NCBI RefSeq assembly: GCF_900090105.1
Contig: NZ_FMDM01000001.1
Coordinates: 372,001-436,000, forward strand
From: Micromonospora humi
Lineage (GTDB): Bacteria > Actinomycetota > Actinomycetes > Mycobacteriales > Micromonosporaceae
Direction of reading: 5' to 3'
Length of the DNA stretch: 64,000 nt
Position numbers and translations under genes: made by a program. Of the stretch, positions 1 to 8,113 are shown piece by piece. Below the pieces are notes generated by a model that was not told the DNA's origin, did no database searches, and saw nothing but the letters and a program-made list of their open reading frames with translations. Positions within the stretch are counted from its first letter, which is position 1. Each line of letters opens with the position of its first letter.

Positions 1-338
1 GCGCCGCGGGCCGCGGCGACCCGGGTCCCGGCCGGCACCCGCACCGCGGCGCGGTCCGCGCCGGTGCGGGTCAGCCGCACGTCCGCCCAGGCCGCCGCCG
101 GCGGGTGCCGGGTCGCGCCGAGCAGGTTCAGGAACGCGACGTACGCCTTCTCCGGCAACTGGTTCAGCCGGTAGATCATCACTTCGGTCAGGTAGGCGAA
201 CGCCTCCAGCAGCGCCATCCCCGGGTCGTGCGCGGACAGGTCCGTCCAGTCCGGGCAGGAGCGGCGGATCCGTTCCCGCGCCTCGGTGACCAGGTCGAGG
301 AAGGCGCGGTCGTCCAGGTGCGGCACCGGCAGCGTCAT
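1..338 (-). CDS. Baseplate J-type protein of contractile injection system (5' part only)
   Basis: Only the first 112 or so codons lie in the window; the gene runs off the left edge. It starts at an ATG that overlaps the end of the gp25-like gene by 4 bases. The visible N-terminus (MTLPVPHLDDRAFLDLVTEA, then a C-P-D-W-T-D-L-S-A-H-D-P-G stretch and YLTEVMIYRLNQLPEKAYV) matches the start of 'putative baseplate assembly proteins' of eCIS particles (Afp11/Pvc11, T4 gp6 side). Such proteins form the wedge ring of the baseplate. Position directly after gp25 is the usual order. Family call is solid; the C-terminal domains cannot be seen. Confidence 0.85.
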   Translation of the reverse strand, partial: MTLPVPHLDDRAFLDLVTEARERIRRSCPDWTDLSAHDPGMALLEAFAYLTEVMIYRLNQLPEKAYVAFLNLLGATRHPPAAAWADVRLTRTGADRAAVRVPAGTRVAAARG

Positions 339-784
339 GGCGTGACCTCCTCGCCCGGCCGGTCGCCGGGGTCGTCGTCGGGCGGCAGCAGGTCGACGGA
401 GAACACCAGCTGGCCGGGGGAGAGGCTGGCGCGCACCCGGTAGTCCAGCCGGATCACCAGGCGCCACGGGTCGTCCGGGTCCGGCCCGGCGTCCACGTCG
501 AGCACCTCGACCCGCGGCTCCCAGCGCCGGATCGCCTGCCGCACGTAGTGGATGGCCAGCCCGGCGGTGGTGTCGTCGTTCGGCGCGAAGACCAGCCGGT
601 GCAACCGTGACCCGTATCCGGGGCGCATCAGCCGCTCGCCCGGGGTGGTGGACAGCAGCAGGTACAGCGCCTGGCGTACGGTCTCGTCGCCCTCGGTCAT
701 GGCGAGCCCGCCGGCGGCGGTCAGCGCGAGACCACCGGCGCGACCGGCGTCGAAGCCGGCGCCGACGAAGCGGAACGCCCTCAC
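335..784 (-). CDS. gp25-like baseplate wedge protein of eCIS
   Basis: A 149-residue protein of the T4 gp25/IraD-like lysozyme-fold family, which in eCIS, T6SS and R-type pyocins joins baseplate wedges to the sheath. Key visible parts are DETVRQALYLLLSTTPGERL, MRPGYGSRLHRLVF and a C-terminal strand region ending PPDDDPG; the G-E-R-x-M-R-P-x-Y-G-S motif is the family signature. The GTG start overlaps the stop of the PAAR-like gene in a GTGA arrangement, so the two are probably translationally coupled. Longer upstream frames read through the PAAR-like gene and are not needed. Downstream it overlaps the baseplate J-type gene by 4 bases. Confidence 0.88.
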   Translation of the reverse strand: MRAFRFVGAGFDAGRAGGLALTAAGGLAMTEGDETVRQALYLLLSTTPGERLMRPGYGSRLHRLVFAPNDDTTAGLAIHYVRQAIRRWEPRVEVLDVDAGPDPDDPWRLVIRLDYRVRASLSPGQLVFSVDLLPPDDDPGDRPGEEVTP

Positions 785-1119
785 CGGTCCGCCCCCAGGA
801 ACATCTGCCGCGGGTCGCGGACCTGGTGGTGCACGGTGCCCGGCGGGGTGCCGTCGGTGAGGCCGTCCAGGTGCGACAGCACCACCGGCTGCCGGTCGAT
901 CCGCACCCAGGCGCTGTAGCCGACGGTCACGGTCATCGTGTGCAGGCAGGGTTTGATCGTCGGGCCGTAGTTCGGGCAGGCGGTGATGTCGCGCCCCTCC
1001 GGGTCGGGCCGCACCAGCGCCGGCACGCCCCGCACGGTGACCCAGTGCTGCGACGGGCGGTTCGCCACCCGCCCGTCGTGCCCGCAGGTGATCAGCGAGT
1101 CGCGGTGGATCCAGCGCAT
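781..1119 (-). CDS. PAAR-like spike-tip protein
   Basis: A 112-residue protein immediately after the VgrG-type spike gene, whose stop shares one base with this ATG (TGATG). It is rich in Gly, Pro and Val and keeps Cys/His residues (ITCGHDGRV near the N-terminus, ITACPNYGP, IKPCLHTMT) that could bind a metal as in PAAR cones. PAAR-like proteins cap the VgrG needle and sharpen it, and may carry effectors. The assignment rests on size, composition, Cys/His pattern and gene position; it is a divergent member, so the fold should be treated as probable. No extra toxin domain is visible. Confidence 0.7.
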   Translation of the reverse strand: MRWIHRDSLITCGHDGRVANRPSQHWVTVRGVPALVRPDPEGRDITACPNYGPTIKPCLHTMTVTVGYSAWVRIDRQPVVLSHLDGLTDGTPPGTVHHQVRDPRQMFLGADR

Positions 1120-2690
1120 CAGCCACCTCCGGAGGAACGGGCGAGGGTACGGGCCTGGGCGGCGGCGGTCTCGGCGTCCTCGGCCGCCGGGGCGTGCAGG
1201 AAGTCGACGGTCTTCGCGCGCACCACCATGGCCCGTCCCGGCGCGGAGAGCACCAGGTCGCCGGCGGCGTGCACGGTGGTCAGCTCGGGGCGCAGCTCGA
1301 CGAAGCTGCCCGCGTCGGTGGCCAGCCGCAGCGTGCGCCCGTCGTCGTCGATGACGATCGACTGGCCGGTGCCGGTCCGCATCGACCACCGCCGGGACCG
1401 CCCGGAGACGATCCCCGCGTCGTAGGGCTCGACGGCGCCGAACAGCGAACCGAGCACCACGCCCGACGCCGGCTCGCCGCCGGGCAGCGCCACCAGCACG
1501 GTGTCGTCCGGGTCGGGCAGCGCGACGATCCCCTTGCCCCGGCCCGCGCCCGGACAGAGCACGGCCAGCCAGCCGGCGTCCAGGTCCCCGTACGCGGGCA
1601 GCGTCACCCGGGCCCGGCCCAGCCCGTCCGGGTCGTCGACGTCGGTGACCGTGCCGAGCGTGACCGTCGCCGCCGGGGGCGCGGTGACCGGGGGCGGCTC
1701 GGGCGGGGCGGTGGAGAACCGGGTCAGGTGGCCGTCCGCGTCGACGGTGTGCACCACCTCGGTGAGCACGTACACGCCGGCCACCGGCTCCGGGACACCG
1801 GCCAGCGCGATGCGCCGGCCCGGCCGCAACGCCGGATCGCCCTCGGCCGTGCCCTCGGCGGTGACCAGCGCGGCGACCCGCGCGTCCAGCCCCGCCTGGG
1901 CCAGCGCGGCCAGCTCGTCGTCGCTGCGCGCCGGCTGGTCCACCGCGGTACGCACCCCGTCCGCGCCGACGTCGCCCGGCTCCGGGCGCAGCGGGATCCG
2001 CCGCCCGCTGCGCGCCTCGCCGGCCCGCTGCCCCAGCGCCTCGGCGCGTTGCGGGTGCCAGCCCAGCGCCGCGCACTGCGCGCCGGCCCGGTCCAGGTTC
2101 TCGGTGACCCGCAGCGCGTGCACGGTCTCGCCGAGGGCCAGCGGCACCGGCTCGCCGTGCCCGTCCAGGGTGAGCAGCCGCAGCCGGTCGGCGTCCACGC
2201 TCAGGTGCAACCCGGCCCGGCCGGCCACCTCGCACAGCAGCTCCAGGTCGGTGTGCCGGTGCTGGAGCAGCCGCTCCAGGCGCGGCCCGTCGGCCTCGGC
2301 GACCACGCTCAGGCCCAGCCCGGCGCACAGCTCACCGGCCAGCTCGGCGGCCGTCACCGACTCGAACACCCGCAGCTCCTGCCGCTTGCGCAGCCGGTGC
2401 AGCTTGTCGTAACCCCGGATCCGCAGCAGCGCGGCGCCGTCACCGGCGTACTCCACCTCCACGGCGGTCACCTCGCCGACGAACAGGGCGTCCGGGTGGC
2501 CGTCCAGGCGCACGTCGAGGGCGGCGCCGGGGCGTACCGGTGGGTCGAGGGCGCCCGCGCCGGGCGTGGTGGCCAGGGCCAGTTCGCACTGCGTGGGCCG
2601 GTCCAGCCGGGCGGCGACCCGGATCCCGCGCAGCCGGGTCGGGTCGGCCAACGGCCGCCCGTCCAGGGTCACCGTCGCGGCCCGGGTCAC
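1119..2690 (-). CDS. VgrG/gpD-type spike protein of eCIS
   Basis: A 523-residue needle protein. The N-terminal two thirds resemble phage late-control gpD/gp27 barrels (TVTLDGRPLADPTRLRGIRV, LLRIRGYDKLHRLRKRQ, a Cys-containing HRHTDLELLCEVAGRAGL segment). A gp5-type OB fold follows at about residues 355-430 (VTLGTVTDVDDPDGLGRARV, then ALPDPDDTVLVALPGGEPAS), and the C-terminus has short beta-repeats as in spikes. The GTG start overlaps the stop of the LysM gene by 3 bases. It would be the central hub that the tube pushes through the target membrane. No C-terminal effector extension is visible; the tail is a short Ala-rich helix. Confidence 0.92.
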   Translation of the reverse strand: MTRAATVTLDGRPLADPTRLRGIRVAARLDRPTQCELALATTPGAGALDPPVRPGAALDVRLDGHPDALFVGEVTAVEVEYAGDGAALLRIRGYDKLHRLRKRQELRVFESVTAAELAGELCAGLGLSVVAEADGPRLERLLQHRHTDLELLCEVAGRAGLHLSVDADRLRLLTLDGHGEPVPLALGETVHALRVTENLDRAGAQCAALGWHPQRAEALGQRAGEARSGRRIPLRPEPGDVGADGVRTAVDQPARSDDELAALAQAGLDARVAALVTAEGTAEGDPALRPGRRIALAGVPEPVAGVYVLTEVVHTVDADGHLTRFSTAPPEPPPVTAPPAATVTLGTVTDVDDPDGLGRARVTLPAYGDLDAGWLAVLCPGAGRGKGIVALPDPDDTVLVALPGGEPASGVVLGSLFGAVEPYDAGIVSGRSRRWSMRTGTGQSIVIDDDGRTLRLATDAGSFVELRPELTTVHAAGDLVLSAPGRAMVVRAKTVDFLHAPAAEDAETAAAQARTLARSSGGG

Positions 2691-3448
2691 GGCGTGCCTC
2701 CCGTCGTGGTGGCGGCCTCGGGTGGTGGCGCGGCGCCGCCGATCGCCGGCACGGCCAGCGCGGTACCGGCCGGCACCGCCAGCGGGTCGGTGATCCGGTT
2801 GTGCTCGGCGAGCAGCCGCCAGCGCAGCGGCGACCCCAGCGCGTCGTGCGCGAGCAGGTCGAAGCGGACCCCGGACCAGCCCGGCTCGGTCGCGCCGTCG
2901 GCGGCGGCGACCACCGCCGAGCCGGGCGCCACGGTCGGCGTGCTCGCCGTGGCCAGTTCCTCCTCGAAGCCGGCCTGAGCCGCGTCGGCGGTCTCCGCCA
3001 CCCGGACCAGCCGCAACCGCAGCCAGGAACGGCGCGGCGTGCCGGTGATCGTGAACGCGTCGAACCGTTCCGCGATCGCCGCGATCACGCCCGGCACGTT
3101 CCAGGTCTTGCCCCAGACCAGCCGGACCAGCGGCGGGCGGGGCCAGCCGTGCTCCACGGTCGAGTTCTCGGCGAGCATCCACAGCGGCCGGGTCAGCGCC
3201 CGGACGTCCTCGGGGCGGGCCGGCGACTCCACGAAGTCGACGTCGAAGAGCAGGTCCAGCACCAGCTCGGTGCGCCCGCCGCCGGTGAAGACCAGCGGGT
3301 CGTCGGCCAGGCCGGCGCCGGTCAACGGCCCGTCCGGGCCGCCCCGGGGCCTGAGCCCGGCCAGCCGGGTGACCTGCACGGTCTCCGGGTTGAGCAGGCA
3401 GTCGACCCGGGTGCCGGACTCGTCCACGAGGAAGGCGACGCGTTCCAT
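2687..3448 (-). CDS. LysM-containing tube-associated protein of eCIS
   Basis: A 253-residue protein with an N-terminal CIS-tube-type domain (FLVDESGTRVDCLLNPETVQ, LVLDLLFDVDFVE, then a tryptophan-rich LVWGKTWNVPGV block) and a C-terminal LysM-like stretch (WRLLAEHNRITDPLAVPAGT). Proteins of this type (Afp7/Pvc7, T4 gp53-like) sit between the VgrG hub and the inner tube. In this setting LysM seems to work as an assembly module rather than a wall binder. ATG start shares one base with the stop of the upstream gene. Gene order tube, unknown, LysM, VgrG fits known actinobacterial eCIS loci. Confidence 0.87.
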   Translation of the reverse strand: MERVAFLVDESGTRVDCLLNPETVQVTRLAGLRPRGGPDGPLTGAGLADDPLVFTGGGRTELVLDLLFDVDFVESPARPEDVRALTRPLWMLAENSTVEHGWPRPPLVRLVWGKTWNVPGVIAAIAERFDAFTITGTPRRSWLRLRLVRVAETADAAQAGFEEELATASTPTVAPGSAVVAAADGATEPGWSGVRFDLLAHDALGSPLRWRLLAEHNRITDPLAVPAGTALAVPAIGGAAPPPEAATTTGGTP

Positions 3449-5109
3449 CAGCCACCCGCCTGTTCCCGGTCCAGCCGGCTCTCCCGCCAGGTCGCGCCCG
3501 CGCCGGCCGGCCGGTGCGCCGGCTCGTCGGGCAGCGCCGGCCACGGGTCCCGGTGCGCCGTGCCGATCTCCGCCGCCGGCTGCGTCCCGACCGTCCGTCC
3601 GCTGCCGGGTGACCCGACGCCGGCCTCGTCCGGCAGGGTGGGCCACGGGCTCGACGGACGCCGCCGGCCGGCGGCGTCCACCGCGCTCGCCGCCGCTGGC
3701 TGTGTCGACTGCCGCCGCGACGACAGCGGCACCTGGCGCTCGCCGTCGCGCGACGGGTCGTCGGCCCGGCGCCCGGCAGCGGTCCACTCCGGGCGGCGGC
3801 CGGTGTCGCCCGCTCCGTCGGCCGCCGGACCGGGCCGCGCCGGGGCGAACGAGAGTGGACGGACTCCCGGCACTCCTCCCCGCTCCGGCCCGGCGGCGGC
3901 GCGGCTGCCGTCGGGCGGGCCCGCCCGCTCACCGTCCCGGCCGGGCCGTCCCTCGCGCCGCGACGACCACCCCGCCCGGGTGGTCCCCGGCGACCCGTCT
4001 CCACCGGCCGGTCCGGTCGCGTCGGCCCGGCTGCCGCGTCCCCCGGACGCGCCCGGCACCGTGGAGTCACCCGGACCGGCGACGCCGTCGGTTCCCCCCG
4101 ATCCGGCGGGACCGCCGGGACCCGACGTGCCGGTTGGCCCGAGGCTCCGTCCCCATGGACCGGCCGATCCTCCGGGGCCCCGCTCCCACGCGTCGGCCGG
4201 GTCGGGTCCGCCCCGCCTGTCGGTGCTGTCGGGTCCGCCCGACGCACCGGGACGGCCGGGCGCGTCCGACCTGCCGCCCGGTCCGGTGCGGGCTCGTCCC
4301 GACGTGCCGCCCGGTCCGGCGGCGGCAGTCCCCCGCGTAGCGCCCGGTCCGTCGGTTCCCCACCCTCCGTCCGGTCCGGTTCCGCCCGACCTCGGCGTGC
4401 TGGCAAGGGGCGGGGGACCGCCCCCGGACGCCCCCGGGTCGGCGGCGCCGCCGGCCGGCCCGGCACCGGGCACGCGCCCGGACGACGCTCCGGTCGCGCG
4501 ACTCCTGGCGGTCCGGCCCCACCGCGTCGGTCCGGCTCCGGTCGGCCGCGATCCCGTCCGCGTCCGGGACGGACGCGGGCCGGCGCCGTCCGGCCGGGCG
4601 AACTCCGCGGCGATCCACGCCGTCACGTCGTCCACGCCGGAACGCCCCGCGTCGGCACCGGAACCGTCCAACGGGACACCCCTCCCGTCAGCCGGTACGG
4701 CCGGGAGATCTTGGAAGGAACCGGCCCCCAGGGGGGCACTTTCGTACCAAGATCTCCGGCCGACGCCGTCCCCACGCCACGCCCGCCACAGTCGGGCCAG
4801 CCGACCCGCCACCGACCGGTCGGTGATCAAGGAGTTCGTGTCGGCTGCGCGGTCGTTCTCGACGCGAACTCCTTGGTCACCGACCGTGCGCGGGAGGTCG
4901 GGGAGGTCGTGCAGGAGGCCGGGGGCGTGCGCGGCGACCAGGCGGAGCCAGTGCTCGGGTGGCTCGCCGGGGCGGCGCGCCGCCGGCTCGCCGGCGAGTG
5001 TGGACCGGCTTCCGGCGGGCGCCGAGAGGTGGGCGGGGTCGGAGAGACGGTCGGCGGTGGCCCGCAGGGCGCGGGCCAGCCGGTCACGCGGTCGCCGGGG
5101 CGGCCGCAC
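3448..5109 (-). CDS. Large low-complexity eCIS-locus protein of unknown function
   Basis: A 553-residue protein I do not recognise. The first 180 residues look globular and helical (RLARALRATADRLSDPAHL, PEHWLRLVAAHAPGLLHDLP, DDVTAWIAAEFARPDG). Roughly residues 180-470 are Gly/Pro/Thr/Arg/Ser low complexity, and the C-terminus has two copies of a PWP(T/A)LPDE motif. GTG at 5109 is the only good start in this frame and overlaps the tube gene by 26 bases; codon third positions are GC-rich throughout, so the frame is coding. Two palindromic repeats (4703-4758 and 4817-4886) lie inside it and are translated without a frame break. By position it may be a linker, chaperone or cargo-like protein; this is not shown by sequence. 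Confidence 0.72.
   Translation of the reverse strand: MRPPRRPRDRLARALRATADRLSDPAHLSAPAGSRSTLAGEPAARRPGEPPEHWLRLVAAHAPGLLHDLPDLPRTVGDQGVRVENDRAADTNSLITDRSVAGRLARLWRAWRGDGVGRRSWYESAPLGAGSFQDLPAVPADGRGVPLDGSGADAGRSGVDDVTAWIAAEFARPDGAGPRPSRTRTGSRPTGAGPTRWGRTARSRATGASSGRVPGAGPAGGAADPGASGGGPPPLASTPRSGGTGPDGGWGTDGPGATRGTAAAGPGGTSGRARTGPGGRSDAPGRPGASGGPDSTDRRGGPDPADAWERGPGGSAGPWGRSLGPTGTSGPGGPAGSGGTDGVAGPGDSTVPGASGGRGSRADATGPAGGDGSPGTTRAGWSSRREGRPGRDGERAGPPDGSRAAAGPERGGVPGVRPLSFAPARPGPAADGAGDTGRRPEWTAAGRRADDPSRDGERQVPLSSRRQSTQPAAASAVDAAGRRRPSSPWPTLPDEAGVGSPGSGRTVGTQPAAEIGTAHRDPWPALPDEPAHRPAGAGATWRESRLDREQAGG
4703..4758. repeat. Palindromic element inside the eCIS low-complexity gene (GATCTTGG type)
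   Basis: Perfect 11-base arms GGAGATCTTGG (4704-4714) and CCAAGATCTCC (4747-4757) flank a C/G-rich core (CCGGCCCCCAGGGGGG). It lies within the open frame of the 3448-5109 gene and is read through in frame. The arm and the GGCCCC core resemble the 70-bp elements at 20281 and 49569, so it may be a shorter relative. Confidence 0.75.
4817..4886. repeat. 70-bp palindromic element inside the eCIS low-complexity gene (GATCAAGGAGTTC type)
   Basis: Two 26-base arms (4817-4842 and 4861-4886) are inverted copies with 24 of 26 matches, built around GATCAAGGAGTTCG. The loop is 18 bases. The element is translated in frame within the 3448-5109 gene (VGDQGVRVENDRAADTNSL). REP-like mobile palindrome is the likely nature; no transposase is nearby. 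Confidence 0.8.
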
Positions 5110-5566
5110 TGCCGGACTCCAGCTCCAGTCCCTCGTACGCCAGGGTCAGCGCCTCGATCGCGATCTCCTGGGAGAGGGTGTTCAGGTGGGCGCCCCGCCA
5201 CCGCGTCGGCCACGCGTTGATCATGTTCCAGCGCAGCACCTCGGCGGTGCCGGCCGGGTCGAGCAGCACCACCGACACGTTGCGCCGGTTGACAGTGCCC
5301 TTCGCCGCCGCGTTCACCCAGTCCCACAGCTCGCGGGCGTTGGTCAGGCCGAAGTGGAGCGTCACCGGGGCGTACTCGACCTGCCCGGGCACGGCCCGGA
5401 TGCGTTCGTTGCCGGCCTCCCGGTAGGCCAGCGAGGGTATCGCCACCTCGAAGCCGCTGACCTCGGTGAAGTGCCCGTTGGTGACACCGTTGATGAGCAG
5501 CTTGAAGTGGTACGCCCGGTACGGGTCGACGGGTGCGCCCGGCTGCGGCGTGGCAGTGGTCGGCAT
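5084..5566 (-). CDS. eCIS inner tube protein (T4 gp19/Hcp-like)
   Basis: A 160-residue tail-tube protein. It shows the standard family start (DPYRAYHFKLLINGVTNGHF, TEVSGFEVAIPSLAYREAG) and the conserved tail (ALTLAYEGLEL after W-R-G-A-H-L-N). Tubes of this type stack as hexamers inside the sheath and are driven out on contraction. One tube gene only is present, while several eCIS types have two or three. ATG start; 1-base spacing after the sheath stop marks an operon. The protein is close to the usual length for the family. Confidence 0.95.
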   Translation of the reverse strand: MPTTATPQPGAPVDPYRAYHFKLLINGVTNGHFTEVSGFEVAIPSLAYREAGNERIRAVPGQVEYAPVTLHFGLTNARELWDWVNAAAKGTVNRRNVSVVLLDPAGTAEVLRWNMINAWPTRWRGAHLNTLSQEIAIEALTLAYEGLELESGSAAAPATA

Positions 5567-5567
5567 G

Positions 5568-6794
5568 TCAGCCTCCGATCGTCTCGGTCTCGGTGCCGCC
5601 GGCCCACTGGCTCAGCTTGAACACCACGAACTCCGCGGGCTTGACCACCGCGATGCCGATGTGCGCGACCACCATCCCGGCGTCGCGGACGTCGGCCGGG
5701 TTGGTCTCCTCGTCGCACTTGACGAAGAACGCCTCCTCCGGCGTGCGGCCGAGCAGCGCGCCGTCGCGCCACACCCGGGTCAGGAACGCGCCGATGTCGC
5801 GCCGGATCGAGCGCCACAGCGTGAAGTCGTTCGGCTCGAACACCATCCAGCGGGTGCCGTTGGCGATGGCCTGCTCGATGGAGATGGAGAGCCGGCGGAC
5901 GTTCAGGTAGCGCCACTCGCTGGCCTCGGCGGCGAGCGTACGGGCACCCCAGAGCCGGATACCCTCGCCGGCGAAGAACCGGATCACGTTGACGCCCTTG
6001 GGGTTCAGCACGTCGTGCTCCGGCCGGGTCACCCGGTACGCCAGGTCGACCGCGCCGCGCACCGGCTCGTTGGCCGGCGCCTTGTGCACCCCGCGCAGCG
6101 CGTCGGTGCGGGCCCAGATGCCGGCCACGTGCCCGCTCGGCGGGGTGAGCACCAGGTCGCCGCCGAGCGGGTCACGCACCCGGATCCAGGGGAAGTAGAA
6201 GGTGGCGAAGTCGGACTGCCGGGGCCGGTCGCCGCCGGTGCCGGGCGCGTCGTCGTCGCCGTCCTTCGGCGTACCCTCGGCGGGTTTTCCCGACGACGGC
6301 TTGGCGGGCGTGGCGACCCGGGTGAGCCGGGAGACGTCGGCCACCTCGGGCGGCGGGTCGCAGATCGCGACCATGGTGCGCAGCCGCTCGGCCATGCTGA
6401 TCAGGGCCTCGTGCGAGACCGGGTCGTGGTAGCCGGGCGCGGCCAGGATGGAGATCTCGTCGATCGCCTCCAGCACCTGCAGGCCGCCGCGCCGGCCGCC
6501 GGTGCCGGTGAGCTGACCGCCCGCGCCCACGTTGACCACCCAGCAGCGGGTGCCGCCGTTGTCCAGGAAGCCGAACACGGCCCGGGCCAGCGGCGTGCTC
6601 TCCAGGTGCTCGCCGTCGGCGTAGAGGCGCAGGAACTCGGTCCAGCTGTTGACCGCCATCGGCCGGTCGACGTAGGCGGTGGGGTTCGGCGCGACCCCGA
6701 CGAAGGCGGCGGTGCTGGTGCCGACCGGCCCGATCGGGCGGGCCCCGGAGGGCACCTCCTCGACGTAGATGCCGGGGGAGAAGTAGGTGGGCAT
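5568..6794 (-). CDS. eCIS contractile sheath protein
   Basis: A 408-residue sheath subunit. N-terminus YFSPGIYVEEVPSGARPI with GPVGTSTAAFVG is the classic sheath start. The C-terminal domain (RRLSISIEQAIANGTRWMVF, FLTRVWRDGALLG, VVAHIGIAVVKPAEFVVFKL) carries the handshake strands that lock rings together. Residues about 177-215 form a charged Pro/Gly/Asp-rich insert where other sheaths have a surface domain. A strong AGGAGG ribosome site precedes the ATG. The sheath contracts to drive the tube and spike; membership of the same transcript as the tube gene is supported by the 1-base gap. Confidence 0.95.
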   Translation of the reverse strand: MPTYFSPGIYVEEVPSGARPIGPVGTSTAAFVGVAPNPTAYVDRPMAVNSWTEFLRLYADGEHLESTPLARAVFGFLDNGGTRCWVVNVGAGGQLTGTGGRRGGLQVLEAIDEISILAAPGYHDPVSHEALISMAERLRTMVAICDPPPEVADVSRLTRVATPAKPSSGKPAEGTPKDGDDDAPGTGGDRPRQSDFATFYFPWIRVRDPLGGDLVLTPPSGHVAGIWARTDALRGVHKAPANEPVRGAVDLAYRVTRPEHDVLNPKGVNVIRFFAGEGIRLWGARTLAAEASEWRYLNVRRLSISIEQAIANGTRWMVFEPNDFTLWRSIRRDIGAFLTRVWRDGALLGRTPEEAFFVKCDEETNPADVRDAGMVVAHIGIAVVKPAEFVVFKLSQWAGGTETETIGG

Positions 6795-6810
6795 CGGTCC
6801 TCCTGGGGAG

Positions 6811-7494
6811 TCAGTCGGGGGCGTGGACGACGACCAGGTCGTCGCCGGCCGGGTCGAGCTCGGCGGTGTGCACGCGCCCCCGGCCGACCAGCCGGATGCG
6901 CACCGGGCGGTCCGGGGCGTCGAGGTCGTGCGGCACGCCGACCAGCCGGAACCGGCCGGCGGCGTCGGTCTCGGTGGCCTGCGCGGTGCCGACCAGCTCC
7001 ACCCGCATCGCGGCGAGCGGCTGGTCCTGCGGCCCGACCACCCGGCCGTCGAGGGTGCGCATGTCGAGCTGCCGCAGCCGCAGCGGCTGCCGCACCGGCG
7101 GCGCGGTCGGCGCCGGCCGGTCGATCCGCGCCGGCACGTCGAGCAGCAGCGCCGGCCGGGGCGCCACGCCGAGCGCCCGCCACAGCGCCGGGTCGCCGGC
7201 GTCGAGCACCAGCTCCGGCCGTCCGGTGCCGGTGGTGGCCGCGGCGAGGACCCGGTCCAGCGCCGGCAGCGCCGCCGGCCCGCCGCCGCTGACCAGCAGC
7301 CGGACCACGAACCGGTACGGTTCGCGGGCCGCGCCGCCGGTCGCGGTCTGCCGGGCCGGCCGCAGGTCCAGCGGCCAGACCGTGAGGCCGCCGGCCGGGT
7401 CGTCGCGCGGCGGGCCGACCGGGACGGGCTCACCCGCCGCCCCGGCCAGCCAGGACGTGACGTCCGCGACGGCCGCCTCGATCGCGCCGGTCAT
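6811..7494 (-). CDS. Pvc16-like/carboxypeptidase-regulatory-like domain protein
   Basis: A 227-residue protein. Residues 1-130 (AIEAAVADVTSWLAG, YRFVVRLLVSGGGPAALPAL, WRALGVAPRPALLLDVPARI) resemble the N-terminal domain of Pvc16/Afp16-type tail-capping proteins. Residues about 145-225 form a beta-sandwich like CarboxypepD-regulatory domains (LDGRVVGPQDQPLAAMRVEL, then a T-D-A-A-G-R-F-R-L motif). Proteins of this kind end the tube or sheath. The ATG overlaps the preceding stop (ATGA), and 16 bases separate it from the sheath gene, placing it in the eCIS operon. The regulatory-like sandwich is clear; the Pvc16 role is inferred from order. Confidence 0.72.
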   Translation of the reverse strand: MTGAIEAAVADVTSWLAGAAGEPVPVGPPRDDPAGGLTVWPLDLRPARQTATGGAAREPYRFVVRLLVSGGGPAALPALDRVLAAATTGTGRPELVLDAGDPALWRALGVAPRPALLLDVPARIDRPAPTAPPVRQPLRLRQLDMRTLDGRVVGPQDQPLAAMRVELVGTAQATETDAAGRFRLVGVPHDLDAPDRPVRIRLVGRGRVHTAELDPAGDDLVVVHAPD

Positions 7495-8099
7495 CGCGGC
7501 GGCGTCCCCTGGATCCGGTACGCGATGGCCTCGTTCCAGACGTGCGGGTAGACGCCGATCTCGAAGTAGCGGGTGAACCGGTTGATCGGCGCGTTGGTGT
7601 GGTCGTGCCAGAGCAGCCACACCGGGGCGATGGTGAACAGCGCGTAGTTCAGCGCGACCAGCGGCAGGTAGAGCGGGCCGAGCAGCCGGGCCTGGAACAC
7701 GTGCACGTCCTCGTGCCGCTGGATGCCCGGGCTGGATCCGGCGCACACGGTGCCGATGGTGGTGGCGTAGCGGGGCGAGACGCCCTCGACCACATTGACC
7801 CGGCCGCTGCCGGCCGAGACGACCCGGTCGAGCTGGTGGCCGAAGATCAGGTGCAGGGCCAGGTAGAGCGCCCCGGCGAACGTGTTGAGCAGGCTCCACG
7901 TGTGATCGACGACGAAGAGGAAGATCCCCTTCGCGTCGGCGCCGTAGGTGCCGGCCGAGGCGGTCGCCCAGCCGAAGGGCGCGCCGACGAGCAACCCGAC
8001 GACCGCGCCGACCAGCAGGCCGACGGTGCCGGCGGCGAACTGCCCGAGGACGGCGCCGAAGACGACCTGGACGGCGGCGCTGAGGATGCCGAAGACCAT
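7491..8099 (-). CDS. eCIS-linked membrane protein with HEXXH motif
   Basis: A 202-residue protein with glycine-rich hydrophobic segments at about residues 8-45 (GAVVGLLVGAPFG), another at 58-86 and a third near 138-165. An HEDVH sequence at residues 129-133 (RHEDVHVFQARLLG) fits the HEXXH zinc-protease motif and resembles the HExxHVxQ core of eCIS-associated DUF4157 proteins. It could be a membrane-bound protease or a membrane anchor for the particle. ATG at 8099 has an AGAGAGG ribosome site; a GTG three codons upstream is an alternative. It overlaps the next gene by 4 bases. Function is inferred only. Confidence 0.65.
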   Translation of the reverse strand: MVFGILSAAVQVVFGAVLGQFAAGTVGLLVGAVVGLLVGAPFGWATASAGTYGADAKGIFLFVVDHTWSLLNTFAGALYLALHLIFGHQLDRVVSAGSGRVNVVEGVSPRYATTIGTVCAGSSPGIQRHEDVHVFQARLLGPLYLPLVALNYALFTIAPVWLLWHDHTNAPINRFTRYFEIGVYPHVWNEAIAYRIQGTPPR

Positions 8100-8113
8100 G
8101 ACGGTCACCTCTC

